A stretch of DNA of 64,000 nt from Todiramphus chloris collaris (GCA_025345505.1 JANVCC010000011.1:6822767-6886766), one strand, 5' to 3'. Shown: positions 13,601-25,792, numbered from the stretch's first letter. A program made the numbers and translations. The notes: a model not told the origin generated them from the sequence alone.

Positions 13601-16600
13601 ACATACCTCACCTCTTCTAGCAGCATTCTTCTGCCTGGATAGGAAAAAGCAATGTTGCCTCAAAGTTACAGCTGAAGCCCCTTTCTAAGGGACATATTGC
13701 ATTTCCCACAGTATAAAATTACTACGAATCTGAAATTACTAAAATCTGAAAAGGAAAAGGCTCACAGGACTTCAACCAAATTTGGTTTGGACCCCAGATC
13801 AGACTTGGAGAAAAAATTTGCAACGCTAGGAAAATTAAAGCCAGTGGTGAACTGACCAAGTGACTGTTTTATCAACAAAACTGAAGTGTATACCTCCTAC
13901 AAGCACACTTAGTACAATACCACAGTTCAGAGATCGTATTATGATGATGCAAAGATAGAAAGATTTGAGAACAGTTTCAGCTGTTCATTGTTTCCTAGTA
14001 GATCTGTAATGATGTTCACTGCTCTTCTCTACTCCAACACTGTGGAACATTTAAGGTCCTGTGAGCTGCTTTATTTATTCTCTGACCAACAATAAATAAA
14101 ATAATGTTACAGGCATCTACTTTACTGAATTTGCTATTCCTCAAAAAAATACTAATTGAAAACTTCTTGCTCTGTGTTACAAATTGCAATGCAAATATTA
14201 TGATTCTGTAAGTCAAACAAGATTAATATCCCTCTTTCCCTGCAGGAAATCCTAATAAATGCTACAAGGCTTTCCAGCTTCACAGGAAGTGAAGCTGCTG
14301 GTCTCTCATACACTTTTATATTTGGTTTCAGTGGGAAACTCATTTTGCGACTCCATCAAATACCAGTTACATTCCTACAATCAAAGCAGTCCAGCTGCCA
14401 GTCAATAGGACATTTGACCTTGCAGAGAAACCTGAAGGGCACTTGTACAAAACAACAGATCTGGTTACAGTTGCACTCTCACTGCCAAATCCATTAAAGC
14501 TTATCTTTAAAATGCAATTAACATTTAAAAAGTGGCCAACACCAAACCTATTTTCCAGAAGCAGCCAGAATCTTGCTGCTGCTTTCCAGCACCTTTGCAT
14601 CACTTCTATTTAGAAGAGAAATGACTTTGTTGTAACTTCAAATACAGTCAACATGTTAAATTCAAAACAATTACTTGCCTTTAGGGAGAGTGGCCCAGTG
14701 TCAGCAAGCATCAGTCATGCATTCATTCTGGTTTCATAATCCCAGCTACCCTTGACCAGTGGACATTTGGAAGGTCACAATTCAAAAGCACTTTTGTAAG
14801 CTTTATTAAGCTACAAGAACTCTCCAGGACAGCTTCAAGTGCTCTGTGGTATCTCACTTAGGACCCTCATTTTTCCTTCAGCAGGTCTCGTGAAGAAGTC
14901 CAGCTCTTCTTGCATGCCTGCCAGAGGATATGTTTTGGCACTGGAAAGGCATCACTCAGTTGGTTGCTCCACAGCTCACGAGGAAGATGAATGAACTTGT
15001 ACAAACACCGCTAAAATAAAGAGTACTAAAAAGCACTGTTGAGTTTTAGGACACACAACTGTGGAAGCAGCTGGAGCCTTCATGCAATTCCCTATCAGTA
15101 GAAGTTGTTGATGTTTGCAAATCCTATTTTTGCTTTGAGATTTTGGCTTAAACAATTAATAAACACCATTTTTCACTTACGCTTCCATTTTAATTACTAC
15201 CTATTATCAGAGGAAAATGGTGAAATTTCACACTATACTATATTTAATCTTGTCCTTTTACAATCCAATGATCTTACAACTCGAATTGTGCAGTTTCTTA
15301 CTCATAAATTCAAAACCAGCTTGATGCAAAGTTTGAAATCAGAGCAAAGCCCCCAATGACTTAAGCCTATGCTGCCTCTTGGAAACCAAAGAGCAGTGCT
15401 CAGGGAGACCTCCGTGCTGTTACAAGTGGTTTTTTTTCCCCCTAGACATAAGCCAGTACAAGCTGCTGGCATCAGCACATGGGGTGATAGGCATGTCACA
15501 CATGTCTCCTTCTAATAAATACTGCTGCACATCACAGCCTGGGCAATTTACCAAACCTAGGAGGAATCTGTTGCATGTGTGCAATGAGAAACAAGTCCCA
15601 GTGGTACGTGTACTGAAAATCCTCCAAACTTGAGAGGGAAAAAATTTCTTTTATTACCTTTGAGCAACTAAGTTTGTGCTTGAAAGCAATTTACTTGACA
15701 GGCCTGTAAGACATCAACATAAGCAGACTCGCCAGTGAGTATAAAGTAGCAGCCACGGCAGAACACAAGCCATTCTGCATTACCATCAGCTTTAACTTAT
15801 GCTTGGAAAGTTTTCTGTAGACACACCTACCTGGAGCACATGGTCACATTCATCATTGCTTCCCATCCTTCCACACAGTAAGCCAAGCCACCTGCTAGGT
15901 ACTGGGGGAAGAGAGAAGTTTTCAATCTTCTTTCCAACATCCTCATCACTTCAAATACTTTCAGATCCTTTTGTACAAACTGCATCTCTCATCCAGAAAC
16001 CACATGAACTGCTAAACTGTCCTAGTACAGCTATGAGTGTCTTTCATGCTCCTACAACCGCTGCATAACTCTCTTCTCTTCCCTGGAAGAGTGTCTGCTG
16101 GAATTCAGACATTGTGCACACCACGCTAATGCAAATGGTTTACTCATCAAGCATATTTTTTGTTTTTAAAAATGGTCTGTTAAAAAAACCCAACCAAATC
16201 AGTGGAAGATACAATACATTTTTAGATTATATTTAGTTTTTTCCCCATGATATTCAGACTTAACACTTTTATAAATAATTTCTGTTAGTTGTCTAGATTT
16301 AGAAAACTTTATACAATATTAGGGGAGAGAAGGTCCCTGTTCATCCAACAACTGTGATCAAGGATTTGATTTACAGAAGCAGTTATCCCAGCAATTAGCT
16401 ACAGCCACAAATGGCAACATGAAGACATCTAATTCCCTGTGAGGTAGGAAACAGCTAGCAGGGAGAGGTTTGGGGATTGGGTGGGGTTTTTCATTATATG
16501 CTTAGACCATCCTGACAATAGAAACTCTTGATGATCTGGACACTTCCAAAAATGACAGGAGTTGGCGTGTATAATCCATTTTCTTGATTGCAAATAATCA

Positions 16601-18929
16601 CAGATAAAATGACCTGTACATTTAACAATCAAACCCTTCAAAGGAAGATTAATCAGAGTTTAATAGTTTTCATAATGAATTTAACCATTAGGTGAAGTGA
16701 CAAATCCATTAGCCAAACCAAAGAGTTAAAGTTCAAAAATATCTTGTCAGGAACGTAGCACCACTGTATTTGAAATAACTAATTCCTTCTTATGTTGAGA
16801 AACACAGTAAAGCCTTAACTAGATGTTTTACAAGCCTGAACAGAGCTAATCCATATGGACATACTACACAACAGACTTATCGCTTTATAAGCTAGGCACA
16901 GTGAAAAAATTACTTTGAGATGTGGAGCTAATCTTTTTATATATATAATACAGAAATTTACTGAAAATATTTTGGTTCCATGGTTCCACATGTTGAAAAA
17001 CGATACATGTGCAATAGAGAGCTGCAAAGTGAAGCGAAGCAGATACGCAGAAAACTTCTGCGTTGGTGTTTTCTTTCTCAGAACCATAGTTCTGCAGCTG
17101 CCAAACACAAAATTCAGACATAAACTGAGCAGACTATAAAAAGCTTTGCCATTTAAAACATTTTTGAAAGAAGGATATTGTACTAGGCAGACAATACATA
17201 AGTCATTTATCAAAATGTCATGTTTGGGGAGACAGATAGCAAGTGTCAACCCTGGGCCTCAAAGAGGAGGTTAAAAATGAAATACATGCTCATCACCTCT
17301 TGTAGACGACATCATAAGCTGAAAGTAATGAAGTTTGCTGTTGTGCTAAGCCTACTACTGAAAGGGAGAGAATTAAAGCACAGTGTTTATTCTTCCCCAA
17401 GCATCAAGGCCTGTCTGACCTGCTCACAACAGCTCTAAAGCTATGTCTGTCGAGAGGAATTTACTTGGGTAAAGGCTACCATAGGTTGTTCAAAGTTTGG
17501 TTAAAGGTCTAATAAGTCAGTAAGAAAAAGACAGAAAAACAAGTAACAGAAGAGACAAAGCAAAAACTTAATGTTTTTTCAGCCTGACTTGTCTCCTAGG
17601 TTTTAGCCAGTGTAAGAACGGACCTGGATCCAGAACTCCAAGGGTAATTAAAATAATCACTTCCCTCTTAGCCTCCTGCTCCCCTGGGTAAAAAAACAAC
17701 AACAAAACAGGACAAACTATACTCCTACATAACATTTAATCAGTGAAAGGCAGAGGCAAGTCTTCTCCTGTGCAGGGAAGCATCCAGCCTTCAGCTACAG
17801 CAGGCAAATGTATTGGCAGCGCCAACATCAAACTCCAGCCCCTGACTCTGCAAGGGGATGGGTGCTGGAAGTGCCTGGGTGCTGTCTGCACGTGCTGGCA
17901 GTGGTGCTCTGAAGGGAAGAAGGAGCAAACCACTGAAACCACAGGATAGCTGCCAAAAGCAGATGTTTACACAGTAACTCCCACCAGCCAGGCAGTCTGG
18001 AGGGTCAGGAAAGTAAATCAGCATCACTTACAGCAAGTCAGATAAAGAAAACTATCCCAAAGCCCTGAAGAAACCTAAATATTATAAACATTCTCCCTTC
18101 AGAAAGAAGTATCTTGTTAAAGATCCACCTTTCCTCTCTCTACTCTGAATGAATGCCAGTAAGAGCAGCTAGAGTGTTCTTGTGGAGGTGGCTGCTATAG
18201 AAGCTACAGAGGAGTTCAATTGATATGCTCTTTATCCAAAATCAAGTCAAATGGAATTTGGTTTAGGTCCAGCTTTGTTCAGTGCGTGCCAGATCTGACA
18301 CACCAAGCCCTAAATTTCAGAGGCCAAACTGCCATACAGCACCACAAAGCTGCCAGACCCATCTCTACTAGGTACCTTAGTGGATGGCAAATCCATCCGA
18401 AATCAAAACCATGCGACAAACTATTGCTCTTCACTTCATCTTGTGAATTAGCACTGCCTTTCAGCAGCTTCAGTTATATTCTGATGAGCACCAGTGACTC
18501 ACCTCCACATACAGCATCACACAGTTTCTAACATCAATGACATTGTATAGCACACTACTTACATGGGGCAAGGCTTGAAGCCTTCTGAGGCCAGTGGCGT
18601 GAAGACTGTTTACAGGACCAGAATCCCATATAATATCGCTCAGTCTTCCTACCAAAATCTACAGTGCTTCCAAAGTGATCAGCTGGTTGCCTGACACATA
18701 CTTCACTAGGTGCAATTAATAAGAATCCTGAATAAGGTCTAACATTCATCCCTAGACCAATTCTAACTGAAGCAATATCAATTTTCACACTATTTATCAA
18801 ACAGTTTGTGTTAAGTGCAATTCTCATTCAAGTGCCAAAAAACTCAGTCCACCCTAAGAAACAAGAGCTACATTCATTCTTGTCTCTGCCCTACCAAAAC
18901 ATGCCCAGTGTAAGGATTAAGGCTTCTCT

Positions 18930-18951
18930 AAAAAAAAAAAAAAAAAAAAAA
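18930..18951. repeat. A22 homopolymer
   Basis: Twenty-two consecutive A in inferred ME3 intron 1. No recognisable retroposed gene lies directly upstream, so it is treated as a simple repeat. Confidence 0.97.
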
Positions 18952-20210
18952 GGGCATGATAAAAAGAAAGCAACACAGGCAGCTGCCAAACTGATTGATT
19001 TCCCTAACTTTTTTCCATAAAACACAATTTTAAAGGTATTTTTATAACATAAACAGCTCAGAAAAGAGAAAAATTTTGGTTCAAGCACAATTTATTTTTA
19101 TTAACATATTGACTGCAAGCTTAAACTCAGAACTTACAAAAGCTGCAAAATCAATACTTCCAAGACCTCTCAATGCAATTACAAAGGCTAAAAGCAAAAC
19201 AAGGACCAAGGCATTTACAGGCTTAGTACAACACAGACAGAGATAGGGTCTGCATCATCACCCCTCTCACCTTGGCAGCAAAAGACTTCCCCTTTGCTTC
19301 CAAGCTTTTCCACTAGACCTCTGTTCCCAAAGAATTAACAGTATCCCAAAGGGCAGAGTTACAGTGTTGGCAAGAGATTACGCAAACAGGTAAGTAGGCA
19401 GATGGCCTCCTGGTTTGGCTATGAAAAGGGAGAGGGACTAGTATCCAAGCTGAGGAAGTAAAGGGATGTTTGCAGGCTACTGCCAACACCAGAAGCACCA
19501 ACAGACTTAGTTTGGGCTTAGTTTTCTGACCATGCCATAACAAAAAATTCTTTGGTACCAAAACATGAGGAATGCCATTACCAAAAGATACCTTGGACTC
19601 AAAAAAAGATACACTTGATATTAACACCAAACAGACAAAAATGAAACTCCACATGCCAGGATGAAGGCCAAAATCTAACCGAGCAATTGTATTTCTGGAA
19701 CACCACCACATCTGCCAAAATACTGGTACAAAGCTCATCTCCTCAGAGTTTGTTTTCAGTGAAGTCAGTGGAGATACACCCAGGGTTGACTGATAAAATA
19801 AAGAATAAGTAAAGACATAAAAACAGCCTCTCTGCTCTGGACATCATTGAAGACTCATCATGCTGCACAATGCTCTGACTCACTCATGTTTCAACTCTTC
19901 TAGAGCTAGAGCACAATTTGCTAAAGAGCTCTCTCTCAGCTATGGTTTGTCTGGGTCTGAAGTGGCCCATGTGCTGCATGGCTTGGCCATGAAAGTTTCT
20001 TGTTTGGTATCCCTAGAATCATGAGAGTCCGATCAGGTCTGTTCATCTACACAGGCATCATGTCTCCAGCAGCAGCCATAAATCTTAAGAAGAGTGTATA
20101 GCACATGTAACCATGATACTTTTCCCCTGCACTCTTGTCCTCTCATTATTTCCATGTTGAGGACTTTCTAAGACAGCTGTAATTTTAGTGTATTTAGTAA
20201 CCTCCAGCAG

Positions 20211-20311
20211 AATTTATTATAATAATAATAAAAGTTATATCTTATTATTAATTTTTGTTGTTATATTTATATTTTTTAAATTAAAATTTAAAAATTATTA
20301 TTATTTTTAAT
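20211..20311. repeat. AT-rich low-complexity patch
   Basis: About 100 bp almost entirely A/T, with imperfect AAT/ATT trinucleotide runs at both ends (around 20212-20231 and 20291-20308). Low-complexity DNA in inferred ME3 intron 1. Confidence 0.9.
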
Positions 20312-21817
20312 GAACTTGTCCTGTCTAAAATTTGTCCCCTGAAACTTGGATGAATAGCTATGGACTCCTGAAAAATAAGAAGAATTTGGAGGTTCCCCTC
20401 TGATCTCATACTCTCAACTTTGCAAAACATGACCAGATGGTAAGCTAACAAATGCTGGGAGTTCACACAACTACTTATGTCCTGTGCCCATTTCAGTGCT
20501 TAAATATGTATCGAGATCTGAAGCTAGTCAACCAGAAACTCTAGCTGCAAGAATAAAACCTTGTGGATTTAGGTAAGAGATTTACTAATTTGAAAACAGA
20601 ATCCTGTCTTGATTTGATCTTGCCAACTGCCACTTCATACGCACTATTCTTGTGCTTATTACTAATTTTGTTTCAGTGCAATCATTTTACAAATCCAGCT
20701 AATTATAGGCTAATTTCACCACAGTTGCCACGTACAGCCACGTGCAAGGCTGAAAAGTTTTTTTTCCTCAGCTGCAGTGGCAAATTACTGACACTATGTC
20801 CAAAGAACCCTCAGTCAGCTCAATTCTGACCCCTTCCAAGCTGAACGACAAACTTTCTGCATTTGAATGATGTGTACAGCAGTACATTGCAAAAACTGCA
20901 GAAACCTACAGCAATTCTTTAAAATTTCATTCTAACAGATCCAGACTGGAAATAATTGTTTTGTAGGGGATTTTTTTTTTCATAATTCATCATGACACAT
21001 TCCATGAAAATCAATGGAGAGCTCGCACACACATCAGAGAAGTACAGGGTATTATCGCGTGCCCTGCACCTTGCAGAAAAGTTTAATTTATTATCTCAAC
21101 TCCTCAAATACGGCAATATCCTGCCACTCTGAAAACAAACTGTGACCTCCAGTTCTGCATCTGTTTGTGATGGCAGATTTTCAAGGAGGCTCGATTTATC
21201 TCAAAATTAGGACTTCCAGCAAAATGTGTGAAGTGCCGTCAGCCTTCCAACTGAACGGCACAGTCAGATGTCACAAATGAAATTACAGTTGATTTTGGAC
21301 AAGATTTTTGAGTCCCTACAGGTGTGTGGTCAAACTGGGAATTGTCCAGCTCAGTATGTGCTTGTTAACACAAAGAGAGGGCATATGTATATAAAGGATT
21401 CCTTGGAGGAACTGAAGAATCATAAACAGCACATCTGAAATGAGCAGAATTGCACAAAACTTCAGAACTGACAGCAGTGTCAGAGAGAGGACATAACTTG
21501 GCCTTGACCACACCAAACACAAGGCAATTTTGATAAATAAGGTAGTGGGGTAAAAGATCTTTTCTCCCAGTGTCTGAGTGCTAGATTAGCTTTTCACAAG
21601 GCTGAGGCCCCACAGTAGGACAGACTTGTCTCAGCAAGTCCATCACTGCTTCTACCCAGTCAGAGAGTCACACATGAATGAAGCTTCTAACAGATCCTTC
21701 TGGAATCCAGTTTGCACTTGGATTGCCACAGAACAGTCTCACTGGTTCTCTGTAGTTACCTGATGTTAAAATTTATAGGTTTTCCAATTCTGCAGCATTC
21801 AAAGGCAGGAAAAGAAC

Positions 21818-21841
21818 TACTTCATGAGATACTTCATGAGA
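21818..21841. repeat. 12-bp perfect tandem duplication
   Basis: Two adjacent perfect copies of tacttcatgaga, 20 bp from the CR1 fragment at 21.9 kb. Confidence 0.9.
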
Positions 21842-21861
21842 AAACATGACAAGCTCTTCTT

Positions 21862-22260
21862 CATAGAATCACAGAAGGTACTGGGATGGAAGGGACCTTT
21901 AAACATCATCTAGTCCAACCCCTCTACAGTAAGCACGGATATCTTTGACTAGATCACGTTGCTCAGAGCCCTATTAAGCCTCAACTTCAATGAGTCTAGG
22001 GAAGGGGCCTCCACTACTTCGCTGGACAACCTGTACCAGTGTTCCACTACCCTCATAGTAAAGAGCTTCTTCTTAATGTCCAATCTAAATATACCCTTCT
22101 GTAGTTTAAAATCACTGACCCTCATCCTATTGCAACATGTCCTTGTAAACAGTCCCTCCCCAGCTTCCTTGTAGGCCCCCTTCAGGCACTGGAAGGCTGC
22201 TATAAGGTCTCCCAGAAGCCTTCTCTTCTCCAGCCTGAACAGTCCCAACTCTCTCAGCCT
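21862..22260 (-). mobile_element. CR1 LINE, 3' fragment (about 400 bp)
   Basis: It begins with the inverted tail 'catagaatcac' and 'ggatggaagggaccttt', then runs through the 3' UTR into the ORF2 C-terminus (LFRLEKRRLLGDL on the minus strand). It breaks off after 'ctctctcagcct', where similarity to the 10.1 kb copy stops. It lies 20 bp from a perfect 12-bp tandem duplication (21818-21841), which need not be related to the insertion. Confidence 0.94.
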
Positions 22261-25200
22261 CCTATTATTTCTGACACTGTTCTGTCAACTGAGAACAACT
22301 GCTATTGACTTTAAGCCCACAAGTACACCTAAGAAGGAGGCTGACATTTCCCAAGTCCTGCCCCTGGATCAAACACGTGCTGTAATACTTGGCAACAGAA
22401 GGAAGAACAATATTAGTACAGAAACATGCGGTGCACTTGAAGTCTCACCAGCGCAGATAAAGCATGACCAGTTCTGTCTACAAAGTTCCTCCTACTGTCT
22501 GAAGATTTCAGCTGCAACACTTCCTTTCATGTGACTTCCCCAGTGTCACACAGAAAGTCTGTGACATAACCAAACGCAGTCTCAGAGATGGAATGCAGCC
22601 TTGCCTTAATGTCAAAAGAGCTTTTTCCTCTACATTTTCCTCAAAATGCCTAGTCAAGCAAGCTCTTAAACACAATGCATAGGTTATCCAAATAACAATG
22701 CACAGATGGGCCAAATTAGACATAACTCATTTACAATCCATGCTTAACAGAGTGTTGGCACTGTTGATCATTATTTAGGAATTCATTTCCTTGACATCAG
22801 AAAAACCAGACAGCTTCATATAGCAAACAATGACCAGAGGAAAGAAACAACTGAGTTTCTTACATCCATCACCCGTTTTTCTATTTATGTGTTATTCTTC
22901 TCAGGCAGATTTAGAAAACAGAGGAGCTTCTCAGAGGACAGCCTGCTTTTAATGATATTCAGGGTATTAAAGAGGACCTATCAGCAGTGACTTCTAAGTC
23001 TGCTGCTTCTTCAAAGCACCTTCAATGTAGTAAGCAAGCAAAGACTTGGATCAAAAACCTCAGACCCTAAATCCGTCTGTGATTCTGCTAGAGGTACATA
23101 GTCTTCCTCGTCAAAGAAATACCACACACTTCATAGCTTTAGACTGGCACTTTAAACTTCACCCTAAAGTTATGAACCAGCCAGGGCATTAAATAAAGCA
23201 GCAAAACACTTGCTGCCCAAAGCCTCACTTCTGAAAAACTCTTGCAGAGGTTCTTGGAAAATTGTAAGGACCACCCCCCGCAGAACAGCCTTCCGTCAGA
23301 TGAAAGCTTAGATTAAGGCAAGATCCACTGCAGAAAAACAGCAAAGACCCCCCACCTGCATTTAACTACCAAAGGGGTAAACAGGAATTGCTATGTAATG
23401 ACAGTACAACAGCTGCAAACCTGTTGAGATCCTCAACTCGGACCTACACACTGCAGCACAGCAGACCAAAGGATCATCAGTCAACATATGAACTGTTGGA
23501 AATATGCCATTTCAGTTAACACAGTCAATTCCTTAGATGCTACAACGAACTGTTAAGAGCAATACAGAAGTAGAAGTCTGTTTAGAAAAGTTTGGGAAAA
23601 GGGCCCGAGAGTTTACTAAAGACTAGTAACTAGTTACCAAGGTACATAAACAGGCAGCCCTCTCTTACCACAGATGTCATCCATTTCTGTCCTCAGTTGG
23701 ATGTTCTGTAGATGACTATATATCAATGAATGGAAAGTCTGTACTGACAGGAACATAACAACATAAACAGCAAACATCCAGGCTGGAGACCAGCTGGGTT
23801 ATTTGTCATGGCCAATTAAACACTGCACACTAGAATAGATTTTACCTCTAGCAAAAGCAGTTTTCTTCCCTTCTTTCCTCATGGACCGAAATTCCATTTA
23901 GACTTAAAGAAACACTTTAGAAAAGCCTCAGTTCTGAAAATCATCAAATGGGACTTTCAAAATCTACTTCTGTGGTAGCCCAATCAGTTTAAAATGTCAT
24001 AGATTCAACTGTTTGTGTGTTATTATTGCATTACACTGAACAAAGGTCAAAGTATTAAATTTTTACTTTGAACTGATGTATATTAGACTACTAGAAACAT
24101 TAGCTATGTTACTCTTGTCACTGAACAGCACAGAACAAGCCTGATGTTGAAGACAAACCCTCAGAACCACTCAATGCTGATAAATTACTGTTGCTCATGG
24201 AATAGTTGGCAATTCCTCTTCTCTTCAGTCTTCAAATTGGATTGCCTACAAAGTTGTTGCATATGCAGTAACATCCTGTGTCATCACGTGACTTGGTCCT
24301 TAGAGGTGCACCTCTACAGATGCTGAAATGGTATGAGGAGATGCAAGTCCAGCATACCACACAGTACACAAAGTAAAGGTTGTCATCCAAAGAATCTCTG
24401 GAAGAATGTCAAGAAGACGACACAGGAGGCTCGTATACCAGATACCTACATATTAAGCAGATGATAAATAGTTTAATAACTTCTTATTTTTAAGGTAATC
24501 AATGTATTTGTAGTTATTTCTAGCAATATTAATACAAGAAACTGGAAGCCAACATTCTTGAATCTGATGTATTTGGTCCTAAAATTTGCTTCCAGATTAT
24601 TATTTTCCCTTGAAATTACAGAAAGGGACATGAAAGTAGTGTGGGGCTAAATCAGAGGGTCTCAATTTACACACCTGCAGACTTTGTTGAAAACTGTTCT
24701 CCTAAAGCTGTTGGTTTCAGGGTTTTTTTTTAATAATGTTGAGTTTTCCACAGTATCAAGAATACATCTTCATCCCAGCAAAACACTCCGCTTTGGTAGT
24801 GGAACACACACTGCTATGGAGATGCTATGAAAAGAAGCTTTACAAGAAGGACAACCACACGAAGGTGTAAATGATCAGTTACACGTTTAATACAACACAT
24901 ACCAAAATATCCCAGGTACTTTCCTGATTTCATGAAACTGGCTCCAGGTCCTAACCAAAGGCACTTCTGCCTTATGTAGGCTCTTCTGATGGATGCCATC
25001 GCCGCAGCGGATACAGAGAAGCCAGACAAGTGGCTCCAAAGGTGGCTGCGGATGCCAAACCAGCCTGTGAATCAATCCCTATCAAACTCACCCGGTGCTC
25101 TGTCCAGGTCGGTCCGCCACCGCTCCCCGGCCTCCCCCCAGCACTTCACCCTCTGTCAGAGCGGGGCTGCACCCTGGGGATGGAGACGGCGACACCGCCA

Positions 25201-25264
25201 GAACTTACGCACCAGGACAGCCACCTGGAAAGGTCGAGCACCTTCCGCCGCCACCAGCACCGAG

Positions 25265-25287
25265 CCCCTCTCCCCTCCCTCTCCCCC
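25265..25287 (-). promoter_or_regulatory. G-quadruplex motif at the start of ME3 intron 1
   Basis: Four C tracts on the plus strand (25265-25268, 25272-25275, 25277-25279, 25283-25287) give a G-quadruplex pattern on the minus, ME3-sense strand. It begins about 45 nt inside intron 1. G-rich elements just after a first donor are common in CpG-island genes; any role in splicing or pausing is inference. Confidence 0.7.
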
Positions 25288-25331
25288 AAGCAGCTCACGC
25301 CCCTGAAAAGCAACCCGCCGGCGGCACCGAC

Positions 25332-25520
25332 CTTATTCAAATGGGGGTTCCTGGTGATGTCGTAGCCGCGCTTTTTGACGGCCAGGGCCCTGCCGCGGGT
25401 GGCCGGGCTGCCCCCGTCCTGGCAGCTGCGGCCCCGGGTGACGCTGAGGAGAAGCGGCCCCCGGCCGGCCCCCACCATCCGCAGCAGGCGGCCGCCCGCC
25501 CCGCCGCACACCGGCACCAT
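25332..25520 (-). CDS. ME3: ME3 exon 1 (partial CDS): mitochondrial NADP-dependent malic enzyme
   Basis: This is the first coding exon of a malic enzyme, which oxidatively decarboxylates malate to pyruvate with NADP+ in the mitochondrial matrix. It has 63 codons. Residues 1-35 form a likely mitochondrial presequence: Arg at 11, 14, 20, 29 and 31, Leu-rich, no acidic residue before Asp35. Residues 49-63 read KKRGYDITRNPHLNK, the conserved start of the malic-enzyme N-terminal domain. The KKRGYD form fits ME3 as I recall it; ME1 has QRGYLLTRNPHLNK without a presequence, and ME2 is clearly different. The exon ends exactly after the AAG of Lys63, followed by the donor GTCGGT, which leaves phase 0. 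The ATG at 25518-25520 has G at -3 and G at +4, a strong Kozak context. The open frame runs upstream to a TTG at 25568, which is not a credible eukaryotic start. Only about a tenth of the protein is here; later exons lie left of the window or were not recognised. Confidence 0.87.
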
Positions 25521-25609
25521 CGCCTGCCCGCGGCTCCTGCGGCCCGACACGGCGTTAGCGGGCGGCAAGGGCGCGGCGAGAGGGCGGGCCCGGCCCCAGC
25601 CCAGGTGAG

Positions 25610-25653
25610 CCCGGCCCAGCCCAGCCCAGCCCGGCCCGGCCCGGCCCGGCCCC
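25610..25653. repeat. Pentanucleotide repeat (CCCGG/CCCAG)n in the ME3 5' region
   Basis: Eight complete 5-bp units run in register (CCCGG, CCCAG x3, CCCGG x4), followed by CCCC. The repeat starts about 90 bp upstream of the ME3 ATG, probably in the 5' UTR or core promoter. The minus strand, which is the ME3 sense strand, is G-rich. It could form secondary structure or vary in length between individuals. Confidence 0.9.
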
Positions 25654-25765
25654 TCGCGGCGCGGCGGTCCCCGCCGAAGCGAAAGAAAACCCAGGAAGCA
25701 GATCCCGGCTCGACCCCGCGGCGGTCGCGCCTCCCCCGTTACCTGTTAAGGCTCAGCTGGCGGAT

Positions 25766-25792
25766 GGGGGGGACGGGGAGGGGGGGGTCGGG
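25766..25792 (+). promoter_or_regulatory. G-quadruplex motif upstream of ME3
   Basis: Four G tracts on the plus strand (25766-25772, 25775-25778, 25780-25787, 25790-25792) are separated by loops of only 1-2 nt. This is a strong canonical G-quadruplex pattern, about 250 bp upstream of the ME3 start codon on the template strand of ME3. Its effect on transcription is inference. Confidence 0.75.

Larger units (their letters stand above)
1..25331 (-). other. ME3: Proximal part of ME3 intron 1 (inferred)
   Basis: Because ME3 exon 1 lies on the minus strand and ends at the donor at 25331, everything to its left should be intron 1 until exon 2. Exon 2 should begin with a G(M/L)AFTLEER-like sequence. 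I looked for its reverse complement and for the following PPCF-type motif and saw neither, so exon 2 is probably outside the window. The stretch is AT-rich and non-coding in appearance. It holds three CR1 fragments, an A22 run, a 10-nt G run (9535-9544), a short AC run (7503-7516), two small tandem duplications and an AT-rich patch. Outside these entries I see no recognisable feature. Confidence 0.7.

Noticed and set aside
16815-17249. 144-codon minus-strand open frame with hydrophobic segments
   Set aside because: AT-rich DNA gives Phe/Leu/Ile-rich chance frames; two overlapping frames are open and no family is recognised.
19313-19738. 141-codon minus-strand open frame
   Set aside because: No recognisable domain or splice context; chance length.
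25521-25568. Upstream extension of the ME3 frame to position 25568
   Set aside because: The upstream start is TTG. The first ATG in frame is at 25520 with strong Kozak context.
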